In this document: one piece after another, positions 45,195-56,937 of the stretch
Layout: every line of letters begins with the position of its first letter
How positions within the stretch are numbered: position 1 is the first letter of the stretch
NCBI RefSeq assembly: GCF_013426205.1
Contig: NC_089423.1
Location: 4,402,001-4,466,000, forward strand
Reading direction: 5' to 3'
From: Metarhizium brunneum
Taxonomy: Eukaryota; Ascomycota; Sordariomycetes; Hypocreales; Clavicipitaceae
Length of the DNA stretch: 64,000 nucleotides
Made by a program: the position numbers and the translations under genes
The notes under the pieces: generated by a model
What the model was told of the DNA's origin: nothing
Seen by the model: only the letters and a program-made list of their open reading frames with translations
The model's database searches: none

Positions 45195-46731
45195 CTAGGT
45201 CATTTTGATGATGTCCTCCAGCACCCCCTTTTCTGCTAGCTTCTGTACCCAAGAGTGTAATGCACTGCCGTAATCCCGTCTGCGGCCGGTGACCCGACGC
45301 TCATCCTCGTCCATGACGATTAGCTCGGCGCGAAATTCACGCACGGCGGCTCTTGCTTCTGCGCAAAATCTCTGGTAGAGCTGGTAAACATCTGGGGCCT
45401 CCCAGTCGGAGCGGGCCGCCGCAGCTAATAGTTGGGGTGGTATCTCAGCATTCTGAATATCCGAATGGGTCAGGTTAAACTCGGCGAGTTGAGCTTGGTC
45501 ATCCATGTCCAGGACCGGCTCCTCCCCCGATATTAACTTGCTGAAGGCCTCGCTGTCCGTCATACGGGATCTTATATAATCCAATGCCGCCAGCATAGTG
45601 GCAATGGTTCGGCTGTGTTGTAGTAACGGGCCGCGGCAGACGGCCAACAGATTGAATGAGAGCTGGCTGTCCTCGTTCTGAAGCATTCTGGCCTCTATCT
45701 GCGGCCTGGCAATGGCGGTCCAATCTTGGGATTCTAGAGGTCCTATGGGCATGGCGTGTTGACAGTTAGACCAAGTTCGTGGCCATGGCATCGAGATGAA
45801 TCGTCTCACCGAGTTTCAGAGGATTGCTCCTCAAACCATCCAACTCCCACACGAATCCGCCAGAAGGAACATAGGCAATGAAGTGATATCCGTACTCCTC
45901 CAGGGACGTCTTGTTGCTTTTTCTTTTCTGTTTGCCTGCTTTTCTAGACATTGTCTTCTTCATGGAATCACTAACGTCGTTCTCCAGACACAAGTCCGCA
46001 TTGAGTTGATCCATGCGCCTCGTGAAGGAGTTGTGGATCTTGCGAATGAATTTATTGGAGCTGATGCTGTGTCCACGAAGAGCGGTGCAGAGGTCCTTTG
46101 TGGATTCTTTGAAGCTCTGCAGCCTCTCGCCAAGATCCAGGTTGTCGGCGTTCATGACAATGTTTAGCAGTGCAACAGTGGCGCATGCATTATTGGTGGT
46201 CTGCACTTGGCTGTTAGTAGTTGATTTGGTGAAACCCGAGTGAGAGAGGGGGAAGGGGTGGAATCTTGCCTGGTTTGCAAACCATATCTCGCTTTCTGTG
46301 TTTGTGGGTTGCTCATCTTCTTCATAACCAGGACCGTATTGGAACAGAAATATCAAACCAAAGACGGGTTTTCTGTCAGTATGTCAGGTTATCGCTGCTG
46401 AGTCTTGAAAGAGGGTATTCACCCACGGCAGGGCGTCCAACGAGGCTTGATCAATTGTAAATAGCTCTTGGGTTTTGACATGTTTGACACCCAAGTCTCG
46501 AAGAATGATGTTGAAGAATGCCTGTAGAGGTAGAGATGAGCTCGGCGGTCGTTGGGTGATTTTGCAAACACGCACCGGTTCAGATTCCAGCTCGATCCAC
46601 CCCTCCCATTCTTCAATCTCTTGTGATGTGAGAGGACTACATGCCTTCTCCAGAAGCTGGTGATGAGGCACGTCAGGAGCATCTATGTTTTCTAGTGCTT
46701 TGCGTTTTGGGGTTCGCCTCGGTCTGTCCAT
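45195..46731 (-). CDS. ubiquitin C-terminal hydrolase, UCH37/UCHL5 type
   Basis: Exons, in coding order, are 46731-46576, 46521-46427, 46372-46270, 46200-45810 and 45742-45195, giving 430 aa. The cysteine protease removes ubiquitin and, in UCH37, works on the proteasome. The catalytic set is complete: oxyanion Gln118, Cys124 (QTTNNAC), His224 (GYHFIAYVP) and Asp239 (WELDGL), with the usual 15-residue His-Asp spacing. The C-terminal extension (about 180 residues, ending KGVLEDIIKMT) resembles the ULD tail that binds the proteasome partner Rpn13. Intron 1 (54 nt) and intron 3 (69 nt) are both stop-free multiples of three; intron 3 is GC-AG. The start is the ATG at 46731, although the frame is open upstream to 46809. 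Confidence 0.9.
46201..46269 (-). other. GC-AG, in-frame intron at the UCH37-type active site
   Basis: The intron starts GCAAGATT after an exon-final CAG and ends AAGTGCAG; a perfect TACTAAC branch site lies 16-22 nt before the end. It is 69 nt with no stop codon in frame. It separates the oxyanion Gln codon from the TTNNAC codons of the catalytic loop. Because the intron itself ends in CAG, the retained form would again have Gln six residues before the Cys. Confidence 0.85.
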
Positions 46732-47526
46732 TATACCTTGCTCATGTGGAGTAGAGAAAAGATGTGTGTGTGTCTTTATTGGGCAGGACAGGGGAAGATG
46801 CATGCACATTTATAAGACAGAGGAGAAGGTAAAATATTCAGGAAACTGGGGGTTGAAGAACTGCCCTTGGATAGGCAAGTTATTGCAGACTGTGTACATT
46901 GTCGAAGCCGTCATGTCGAGATGCGAGCCAGGCAGGATGCAATTTATTAATTGCAGGCCAAAGGCGGGACCCCACCAAATGAATACCTGCCCTGCCTAGT
47001 AGCAGGTACTTTGTCAATACTTGGGCACGCAAGTACCCAGTAGGTATTTCAGTAGGTGCTCGACCTCGGCTGAGGAGAGTAAAATGCCTTGGGAACAATA
47101 GTTCACCCATGATTGGTTGGCTCGACGACGAGCTTTCATGTTCAATGAGCGCGTTCTTCAGAGTTCCAGGCATGAATAACAAACCGGCGACGTCAGTACC
47201 AATTGAACTGGGACCAAGATTCCACTACAGAGTGATCCACTCTCGCTCTCGCTCGCCGTGTCTACAGGGTAGCCCGAGCTATCGACTTGGTTGCCTGGCA
47301 CCAAGACTAGTACTAAATTAGTCCTTGTATCTCGACACCAACACAAAAAAGTTGGTCACACGTCTGGAAGCTTTGCTGCCGCATCGTCAACTCGTGCTCC
47401 ATCGCGCCTCACCTGCACCTACGACGCGTTGCACGCATTGCCACGCTCTGCACACACCGTCCGTCACCTCGCCTGCGTTTGGTCTTCGATGCTTTCCTGC
47501 TCTCCTCGCGGTTGATACGGAATGCC
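46732..47526. other. divergent promoter region
   Basis: 795 bp shared upstream region of the deubiquitinase and Pom152 genes. GTAC-rich words occur around 46995-47050. No gene seen. Confidence 0.6.
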
Positions 47527-50500
47527 ATGAGCGCGACTCCTCGCTTGCGGTCTGGGTTTCCAGCAACCCCAGCTACCGCTCCACGACGACAAAACCCCCA
47601 AGAGACGCCTTCCACAGTCGGCACTGTTTCGTCCAATGGCAATTCTGCCAAATCGCCTACGCTCCCTCTCGCCCCCGAAAACAACACTGCGCGTCGAGTT
47701 GCGAGCGACCCTCTTATTCCTCTAACCTTCCTTGATGCTCCCCAGCAGCGTCTATATGCCCTCGCTGTATACGTGCTGCTGTGGGCCTGGAAGCTCTATG
47801 ACTGGCTTCAGGTCATAGAAGACGGCGACTCGTCTTGGTGGTTGTTTATCAAGTGGATTTTTATCGACTTTGCTTTCCTCTTTGGGTTGCCTGAGCTCAG
47901 GATACCATGGCTTGAGCTCTCGCAATTTATAGTCACCACCCTCTTTGCTGGGCATGTCGTCTTCAATTACATGTTGATGTTCAATATTCCCGTGAGTCTA
48001 CTGACTTCCACACCAAGTTGGGACCATACACCCACCTCATGCCCAATCAATGAACTAACCTTCGGCACAGCTACCATGGCAGGCCTGGCTCCTCGGCTTT
48101 GCCAAGGTCTTGTACGATCGCGAAATCTCCATTTCCGAGCACAACGTAAAGATCTCGAGCATTTTGAACAATCACTCGTTAATAATGGGCAAACAAATCA
48201 TCAACATTCTCCCCGAAGGCTCTGCCGTGTTAAACCCGGACATGCTACCTTACTGTCTGAATCGAAAGGACAAGATTGGCGCCTCACTACCAATCTATTT
48301 TAATGCCACCGTGCCCGCCGAGATTGAACTGATTCGTATCGATCTTGATACCAACAAGGAGGAAACAATCAAGATCCCCACTCGCGAAGTCAACAAGGTT
48401 GCAAGAGCCATCCGTGATCACAATGCTGACCCGACTGCCGACGGGTTCAGCTGGCTGTATGTCGTCAAGAAACCCGGTGTTTATCGGCTGGGCAAAGTCT
48501 TGGACCAGTACAAACTCGAAGTTCAGCGCGCCGCCAAGGAAACTTATGTTGTTCCCTGCCCACAGGCCAAGATTCGAGCCTCCGAGTCCTCCCAGCGATG
48601 TATTCGCGACCTGTCTGACCTGTCTCTTGAAGTTATGGGCACCCCGCCACTCAAGATCAAATATAGTCGTTCTGTCAACGGCATAAACCACGATTTCCGA
48701 TTCCAAAGCCTGCAGCCGGACGGCTTTGCGTCACCTCTCATCACTGGCGCAAACGCGGCCGCCGTCTCTGCTGCTGATGACTTTTCGTGGGCACGCCCTG
48801 CCACAGTCACCGTCGGCCTCAACGAGTCCCTCACCAACCCCGGAGAATGGGAGTATTCAGTTGACGAAGTCCACGACGCATTTGGAAATGAGGTCAAGTA
48901 CGCCAAGGAGGGCGAGGACGTTGATGTCGCCAACTCAAAGGGCCTCACTCAGAAGTTCACCGTGAGAGAGCGGCCGAAAATTCGCATGGATGGTTGTGAC
49001 CTTCGAAAGCCAATCAAGGTAGCTAAAGGACGAGCTGCATCCCTGCCTATTTCATTCAGTCTCTCTGGCTCCATCAAAGACACATCACACGAAATCAGCT
49101 GGGAATTTTCGCCCATTGACACCCTGACCAACAGCGGGGATCACGGCAGCGAAGCTACAATATTCCGCCATTCAGCAAAGAATTCCAGAGACCGCCCCTT
49201 CGTATCTGAAGCTGGACTGTACACGCTCAAGTCGGTGACTAGTGGCTCGTGTGAAGGTGAAGTAGACGAGCCATCATCTTGTTTGCTGCTCAACCCCCTG
49301 GAACCCCATCTATCTATTCGTTCCGAAGACATACCTGATAAGTGCGCCGGCAACTCCATTGGTCTTCGTGTTGACATTGACCTTGTGGGCACTCCTCCGT
49401 TTGATATCCACTACGATATCATCTCAGACGGCCCTCCCGAACACAAGACCTTGCGTGTTCCCGGCTTGCGCTCACAGCTTGAGCTTATCCCTAAGAAGGC
49501 TGGCCGACACAGGTATGTGTTCACGTCGATAAGTGACGCGGTGTACATTGGCCTGCCCCTATCGGGTCAAGACACAATCCTTGAGCAGGTTGTCAAGCCA
49601 GCTGCGTCAGCCAGGATTGTCCACCCACGCGACACCATAAATGCTTGCCTAGATTCCGAAGTCGAGGTCGATGTTGCTCTTAATGGCGACGCCCCTTTCA
49701 ACCTTGAATGGGAAATTGTCCACGATGGCAAACGCAAAACAGAGCGTGCAAGCAATCTAGAAGACAACATGTTCAAGATCAAGACGCCGGTACTTGCGAA
49801 AGGCGGAGATTATATTCTCGCTCTTAGCAGTGTGCAGGACGAACGTGGGTGCCGCACCTTCCTGCAAGAACAAATTAAAATTACAGTCCGACGTCAACGG
49901 CCACGTGGCGGGTTCGGCTTGATAGAGCAGAAGAGTTCTATCTTGGCTGTTGAAGATACATCCCTGCAACTGCCGTTACGACTTCAGGGTGAATCCCCTT
50001 GGACAATCCGATATCGAAATTTGAATGAATCTGGGAGCGAGCTTTTCAAAACTGCCATTGCCCCGAACGACCACCTAGTTGTCAAGTCTCGAGGTGTATA
50101 CAAAATCCTCGAGGTACATGATAGCCAGTGCCGAGGCACTGTAGACAAGACCGCATCTACATTCCAGGTGGACTGGTTTCCTCGACCGGAGATTTCACTT
50201 ATTCAAACCGAAAGCATCACAAGCGCCAAGGACGCATTCATCAAGCAGGATGTATGCGAGGGTGATATTGATGGATTCGAAGTCAAGCTCCAAGGTAAGT
50301 GGACAAACCTACGTATTCAATCGCTCAGCCAGCGCTTGCTAATGAAGCTCAGGATCACCCCCGTATCATGTGTCGTACGAACTGGAGCACAGATCTCAGC
50401 AGGGCTCCCATTCTAAAAGCCCGAGGAATTTTGACGCCGCATTATCCAAGGCGTCGATATCCATGGACACTAGCAAGGCTGGTGACTACGCGTACAAGTT

Positions 50501-51440
50501 TGTTGGACTAGCAGATAATCTTTATAACAGTGACAAGAAGCTGCGGCCACTTGTGGTACAGCAGCGCGTTAACGCCAGGCCGACGGCGGTTTTCTCCAAA
50601 CCTGGTCAATCCTTCAAATACTGCGTGGAGGAACAGGAACACGAAGACAAAATCCCCATCGCATTGACTGGCGTCTCTCCATTCTCCGTTGAAGTGGAAA
50701 TTAAGCATCAGTCCGGATCGGCGACGGATACTTACCGAATTGCCTCCATCAATTCTAACTCATACTCGATGCCTATCCCACGAGAGCACTTACGCCTTGG
50801 AGCGCAGCAACTCCGCATAAGGCGCGTCCGAGATGCGAAAGGATGCCAGCAAAAGTACGATGTTAATGGACCATCGATTCAAGTGCAGCTCTTTGATGCC
50901 CCTTCCATCTATCCGCTAGAGTCTCGCGAAGACTTTTGTGTCGGTGAAAGAATCGCGTACACACTCTCAGGAACGCCGCCGTTCGATATCACATACGACT
51001 TTAATGGCCGATGGAATGCTAAATCACAGACTACCAACTTCCGCCGTGTGGCAGAGAAACCTGGCGAATTCATCATTACTAGCATTTCGGATAAGGCTAG
51101 CGAATGCCGTGCAGCAGTCAATATGCACAAGAAGATCCATCCTCTCCCTAGCGTCCAGATCAGTCGTGGAAAGCAATCTCGCGTTGATATTCATGAGGGC
51201 AATGAAGTCGACATTTTGTTCGAGTTTTGGGGGACACCTCCCTTTGAGTTCACGTACACAAGAAGTACCAATGCCAAAAAGGGACATAAAAGTGTTGTCT
51301 TGGATAGAAGACATGATATCTCGTACGAGCACAGCAAGGTTATCAAAGCCAGCCAAGAGGGCACGTACGAAGTGGTGGCGATCAAAGACAAGTACTGCTC
51401 GTTCTCGACGGAGGAGGTTTCTGAGAAGCAGGACGGGTGA
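47527..51440 (+). CDS. POM152: nuclear pore membrane protein Pom152
   Basis: Exons 47527-47991, 48071-50294 and 50353-51440 give 1258 aa. A cytoplasmic/pore-side N-terminus of about 70 residues precedes three hydrophobic segments at about 75-96, 104-121 and 132-153 ([53 protein letters not shown]). The remaining 1,100 residues are lumenal Ig-like repeats, marked by recurring G-x-P-P-F/L motifs ([40 protein letters not shown]). Pom152 forms the lumenal ring of the nuclear pore. Length and layout match fungal orthologues. Both introns are GT-AG; the last exon begins in [10 protein letters not shown], again the repeat motif, which confirms that splice. Confidence 0.94.
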
Positions 51441-51838
51441 TGAGACACGACATGTGTGAAATGTCAACGAAGCAAAAGATGCTATAATGGGTGGATTAGG
51501 GAGATAGTGGAAGAATTATTGTACATATGCATCTATACCACGGAAACGGCGTTATCTTATTTATTTATCTTGAATACGGAGGACACTGAGTCGACATCAG
51601 GTACATCAAATAGCAATGTGTAAGCAAATAGACAAGATTCATATGCTAGTGGCTGAGTCGGCATATGACTGTTCTCTTTATCCTATTAATCTTTCTTCCG
51701 CAGTTTGTATGCTGATCTATTTACAAATGACGCTCGCGCGCTCATAGCCCCCGCCAGATGCTGCCCGTGATCATCAACGGTACTTGGATAAATACACAAA
51801 TTGTTGGACTTGGTAGCCTGGGAGGAATTTGCTTCCAA
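51441..51838. other. short convergent intergenic region
   Basis: AT-rich 3' flanks of the Pom152 and Utp22 genes; nothing else seen. Confidence 0.6.
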
Positions 51839-54800
51839 TTATTCCTCGTCGTCTCCAACTTCTATTCTCTTTATCATTTCTCCGCCCGCCCTTGCTAACT
51901 CCAGCAAGATGGCCTGTCGGTTCACCTCGACCATATCAGCTGCCGCATCATCGCCATCATCTACAGCTACTCTTCGGAAGTTGTATGGCAGTCCAACTCT
52001 GAACTTTTCTTTCTTTTGCAACTTTGGGTTCCAAATAGCCGCCAGAACAGACTCATTTGGCCCGCCTGGGAAGAACACAAGCGTGTCGTCATAAACGCGC
52101 TGCCACTCCTGGGCCAAGACGGCGGCGGGGTGTGTTCTTATAGGTAGCGGCATCTTGCCGGTGCTCGCATCGAGGTTCTTATACATCGAGTGCTTCCTTG
52201 CGCCGGATTCGGTAGCCGCATCGTGCAAGATGTTCTTGATGGCCTTGGTGGAGAGGTGTACCAGTACATCGTAGTCTTGCAGCGACGTTTCGAAGAGGCT
52301 TTCGGGCTTGAGGCTGGCTCCCTGGTCGCGAACGAGTTTGCAGGCAGCCTTGGCCAAGCGAGTCATTCGGAAGGCGATGAGCTTCGATGGGCCACGGCGC
52401 GTGTATCCGAGTCCCGAGTGATCGCTGGAAGTAGCAACAAACATGGCGGAATTGTTCATGTGAGGATCTCGTTTCCTCCAGGAATCGAGCTCCCGGTGCA
52501 TGGCCGACCGTTCTGCTGCAGAGACTGTCTCCGCGGAATCTACAATTAATGGCTCATCTCGCCAATCCCACCTCGCCAAGAAGAAAAGAGTGCGCAAGAA
52601 TCCCGTCATGGGCGATGAAGGCATCACCCAGGGGTATGGCTGAAGAAAGACGTGCAGAACAAAAAGTTCAATAAGCTCATCAGAAAAGTGGCCGCAGAGC
52701 TTGTGGCTGGCAAACCAGTGTTTGACGAGGCGAATTGACTGTGATAACGGCTGCAGACGAGTGCAAAAGGTTGCAATGATTTGAGTATGCAGCGGCAGTG
52801 TAGCAGAATACCACTTGAGTGTATCGAGAGCTTGTGATGCCTCCTCACGGACATGAGGATCAAGTACCATATTTTGGACTTGGCGCTGCAGTAGCGTCTC
52901 TTCGAGGTCACAATATATTCTCAGGCGGAAAGCTGCGCCGTTGTTATATACGATATCTAAATATGCGAGGTTTTCGATGCCAACGTCCCCGTTTTCGCGA
53001 CCCAGATATGTGACGATTTTGTCGTTAGCTGCTGTTAATCGGCGGTCAAAATCGAGAAGAAATTCAATCTTCGCCTCCTGGATGGCAGTGAGGTTTTCTG
53101 GCCATTTGCTGGATGCCTCAAAGTACAGGTTAACGTCCAGTAGCTGAATGGTATTCATGTGAAAGCCAAGCATGGGCAGCTCCAGGGACGAGTAGCGAGC
53201 GGACGGTGACACTGCTGATAATTGGCGTATCTGCAGCGGAAGGTCGTCCAAATTACGAATGTCGCTTTCAAACGTCGTAAATGCTCGCCGGGCCGAGTCG
53301 AAGGCTTCTTTGTCGAGATGAGACAAGCCAATGAGGGAGGAAAACCTGTCTCCATAGGCAACAATATCTTCATTTGCGATATTGAAATGCCGCTTCAAAG
53401 AGTAGCTAGTCAATTCTTCGCAAATTTGAGAAGGGAGCTTGCCATTCCATTCGACGCATTCAAGGATACTCCCATCTTTGAAGCGACGCAGCTCCGCCTT
53501 TTCACCCCAAAATTGTCTGAACGCGGCAGCCTCCTTTTCTTCCTCTGCAGGTGGACCGTACTCCATTTGTCGCGCCATATGAGCGGGATCAAAAATCACA
53601 CCAACAAGAAGCTTTGTAGCCAGTTTCGCAGGTTGGTCAGAAAGTGACCATGGCTTTATTGATGGTAGCTGTATATGAACAAGTTGGGCACGGTTTCCAA
53701 AGGCTTTTTTGAGGACTTGGTGCACCTCTGATCCGAGTTTCCAGGCAATGCTGCTACGATCAGAGGAGTCGGCGTACTTGGAAATATGAGAGTTGTTGAT
53801 CTCGAATTGCGCGTCGAAAACCTGCAGTGTAATGTCCGTCTTCATGATGAATGTGGGCTCGAATTTTTCAGCACCCTCGTCGGCTAACAAGTCTGAAGTG
53901 GACTTTGCATATAGCTGTAGAAGACTAGCGGAGGACGATGTCATCTTGGACAAAATGTTTAGCTCTCGTACGGGGTCGAACATGACAGGGCCGGGTTCTC
54001 TGATTAATTTGGCATCGACTTTAGCCGTGTTGAAGGCAAACGGTTTCTTATTAAAGTCTGTTGTCGACAGAAATTGAATACCAGCCTTGAATAGTTCGGT
54101 GCTACTCAGGGAGCCCGAAAGAGCAGGCTGTCCATTTCTTCCTCCCATCTGCAACAAAAGGGCTATCAAAATAGCCCATTCAAAATGACCGAAGCCGCCT
54201 TGAGAAATAGCGCCGCCAAAGCCTCGTTGTTGGAGCCATATCCTGCCCAAGATACACGCGTCTGGAAAGGCCGGGCATTCGTTCTTTGCGAAAGTCAGTA
54301 CTCTAAGGTACTGTATAAAGGTCCTCTCGGCGTTGAGAGTGGAGTTATAAAATGGGGAAGACGTGTTGTTTCCCTTCCTTTTCTTCTCCTCATTCTCCTG
54401 CGTCTCTCCCAGTCGCGTACAGTTCGCCGACGGTGTAAGTTTTGACCAAGGAAAAAGGTTGTCGGGAGCGCATGGAATGAGCCGGATGCAATAGCCGTGT
54501 CTGTTGCTATCCTTCTTGTTCGACTTGGATATCGTCTTCTCAGTTCCGTCCATCGCATCTCCATCGGCCGACGGCTTGAGAACCAACACTGGGAGAAGAG
54601 GATTTTCATGTAAGTATTGGAAGCTCAGTGCCATGGTATCACGCATCTCATTGCGAACATGTGCGGCGATGTAGGCAATGAAGTAGGCTCTCCGGTAGAA
54701 ATATCGCATGCTAAGATAGTCTTTGTCTTGGAACAATGAAACAGGCATTTCGACAACCATATCAATACCCAGGGCGGATTGGGTCTTGACCATAGTCCTA

Positions 54801-55244
54801 GAGACGTAGCTGCCAACGACGTTGCACTGAGAGGGTTTCGCGTATGAAAGTTTATAGGGTGTGTCCTTTCTTGGCTTGGGATCTGGGTAGGGCACGGTAA
54901 TTCGGTGTTGCTTTTCGAACTTTGCTGTCGCCTCGGCAATCTTGTGCATGGAGTTGATTAGCGTCTAAGCCAGCAAAATTGCTGGAGATGAGGCTCACAG
55001 GAAGAGGTGCATGCGGTTCGATGGAATCCACAATAGTTTTCAGCCGAAACAATGTTCCGTCAACATCTTTCAGTGCTTTGCTATAATCAAGCTTGGCCTT
55101 CCTGAGCAGCTCATCGGTTTGGAGGACAAAGGTGCTGGCGGACGATACTAGAGCAGCGTTGCGAGCCTCGACATCGATGAGGCCGTCATGCCGGAGGCTA
55201 GATCCGCCACGGTCAATCTTTCGACGCTTGACCCCCGACTCCAT
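51839..55244 (-). CDS. UTP22: U3 snoRNP / SSU processome protein Utp22 (Nrap family)
   Basis: Exons, in coding order, are 55244-54999 and 54940-51839, giving 1115 aa. It starts MESGVKRRKIDRGG, a basic nucleolar-type N-terminus. Family features include VPYPDPKPRKDTPYKLSY, VGSYVSRTMVKTQ, DMVVEMPVSLFQDKDYLSMR, RLVKHWFASHKLCGHFSDE and LVLKPSADG. Utp22 belongs to the UTP-C subcomplex and is needed for early 18S pre-rRNA processing in the nucleolus. The 58-nt intron (54941-54998) is set by frame: exon 1 ends APLP and exon 2 resumes IAEATAKFEKQHR. The ATG at 55244 is the first in frame; upstream in-frame starts are non-ATG. Confidence 0.9.
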
Positions 55245-56937
55245 GACTTGGGCTGCTGGACTTGTGCGTGATGAGATGCGTATGAGACTTCTTCGGCGTT
55301 GGTTTGAGAAGAGTATGCGGCAGTTCGCTGTAGATTCGAGCAACTTGATGGCGCGCCTTGGCTGGGCCAATGGACGGCATGAATTTTTTTTGAAATTTTT
55401 TGAAGCTTGGATGCGCTAGCTGCGGGGCGATAAGCTGATAAGCAGCTGTTTGGTCAAGTGTGGTCAAGTGTGGTCAAGTGTGAGTTGGAGGGCTGCGGGC
55501 TGGGGCCATTTACTCAGGTACTTAAGTACCTTGGTACCTTGGCTTCCAGCAGGGCAGAGCCTTGGTAAGGGGTCTGGAGTACATCGTAGAAACAGAGGCC
55601 ACCCACAAAGTCAGAGAAGAGTGAGTCTGGCTCAATGTTGCTCTTCAAAGGAGTTCGTGGATAGAGAATGGTGGAATGTAGGCAAGCGCCTGGGTACGGA
55701 GCAGCGAGCAAGTCAATAATCAACTCTGAACAACAAGCTTTAAGATAGTACGCACAAGCTCGACCATCTCACTAGGGCCTGAGAGTTGTTGGGCATGCAG
55801 ATTAACGGAGAAGTACTTTTCTAGGTTAGAAACGCCGAGAGCCGATAATCGGCGCGAAGCAAGTATTATCCCCGACAATTACCTTAGATTCTATGTAGGT
55901 AGGAAGTTGGTTCATTGTCGCTGGAGTGGTCGGCCGCGCCGGAAGACGGTTTACCCTGTCGTTTTCCGGACTCCGGTGACTAATTACGGACGACTCATGG
56001 CAGCCAAGGCCAAAATGGCGGCATCGGGTCCGATGTGACAAACCAAGCGATTTCTACGTTTCGACGGCGTGTTCATGGAGCACTCGGCGGAATGTTTTGC
56101 CCAATAAGCAAAAGTAACCTGAATGGACCAAAAGCAGGGTTTCGTGAGATTAAGCGTCGACAACTCATATAAACGGCCGTCAGCATCTCAAGGGCACACA
56201 ATGTTTCGGAGGATTTGCCAGTAGATGCACATGTGTACATACATTATGTTAGCAACTTCAGAAGGTTGTGGGTTGGGCCAATTTCGGCTTAGCCTTCGGA
56301 ACCGATGCTTGTCTCCTTCCAAAAGCTTCATCTTCCCTTGCTGCATGGCTGTCGCATAGCCCCCGGACCCGCCCCCACAGCTCTTGATGCCAGCCTGCAC
56401 CTGCCGCCGCCATGGGCCATTGGCGGCTGCGCGGAACGGAAACCGCTTACCAAGTTCCGAAGAGGGAGAGCTCTTTGCCGACGCTGCACCCGAAGGGAAG
56501 AAGTCGGCTCGGCCACTAGCGGCACAGTTCCCATCATTCGCGTGCTGCCGCCTCCAATGGATTCCTGCGGACCCTCGCGGCTCGAGAGCTTCATAAGCTG
56601 TTAACAAGACGCATCTGCGCACTCGCCCATCCCACACTCCGTTTTCCCGAGCCCAGTTGCCGGTTTCCTCTGTGCTTGGACTGCTACCCTGTTGCCGCCA
56701 GCCTTTGTTTCCGGTCTTCTGTAAAACACCCATCGCGGCCATCGTTGTCCTTAGTCCATCTTTCTAAGGGAGCTGAAGTCGGTTGGCGGTGCGAGGCTCA
56801 AGTTTCGAAAAAGCGCCCAAATTTCTCCTTTGGCCAGTCTTTCAATATCAGCCTCCAAAGGTCATCATCACATCCGTGTGACGCATTCTCGTGTATGGTA
56901 TAAACATCTCCAGCTTCACAGTATAAATAATCTCACA
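55245..56937. other. divergent intergenic region
   Basis: This lies between the Utp22 and CoA-transferase starts. It contains three perfect tandem copies of TGGTCAAGTG (55451-55480) and a TACTTAAGTA palindrome (55519-55528). No coding region is supported. Confidence 0.6.
55451..55480. repeat. three tandem TGGTCAAGTG decamers
   Basis: Three exact head-to-tail copies about 210 bp upstream of the Utp22 start codon. Possible multimerised protein-binding site or recent slippage product. Confidence 0.9.
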
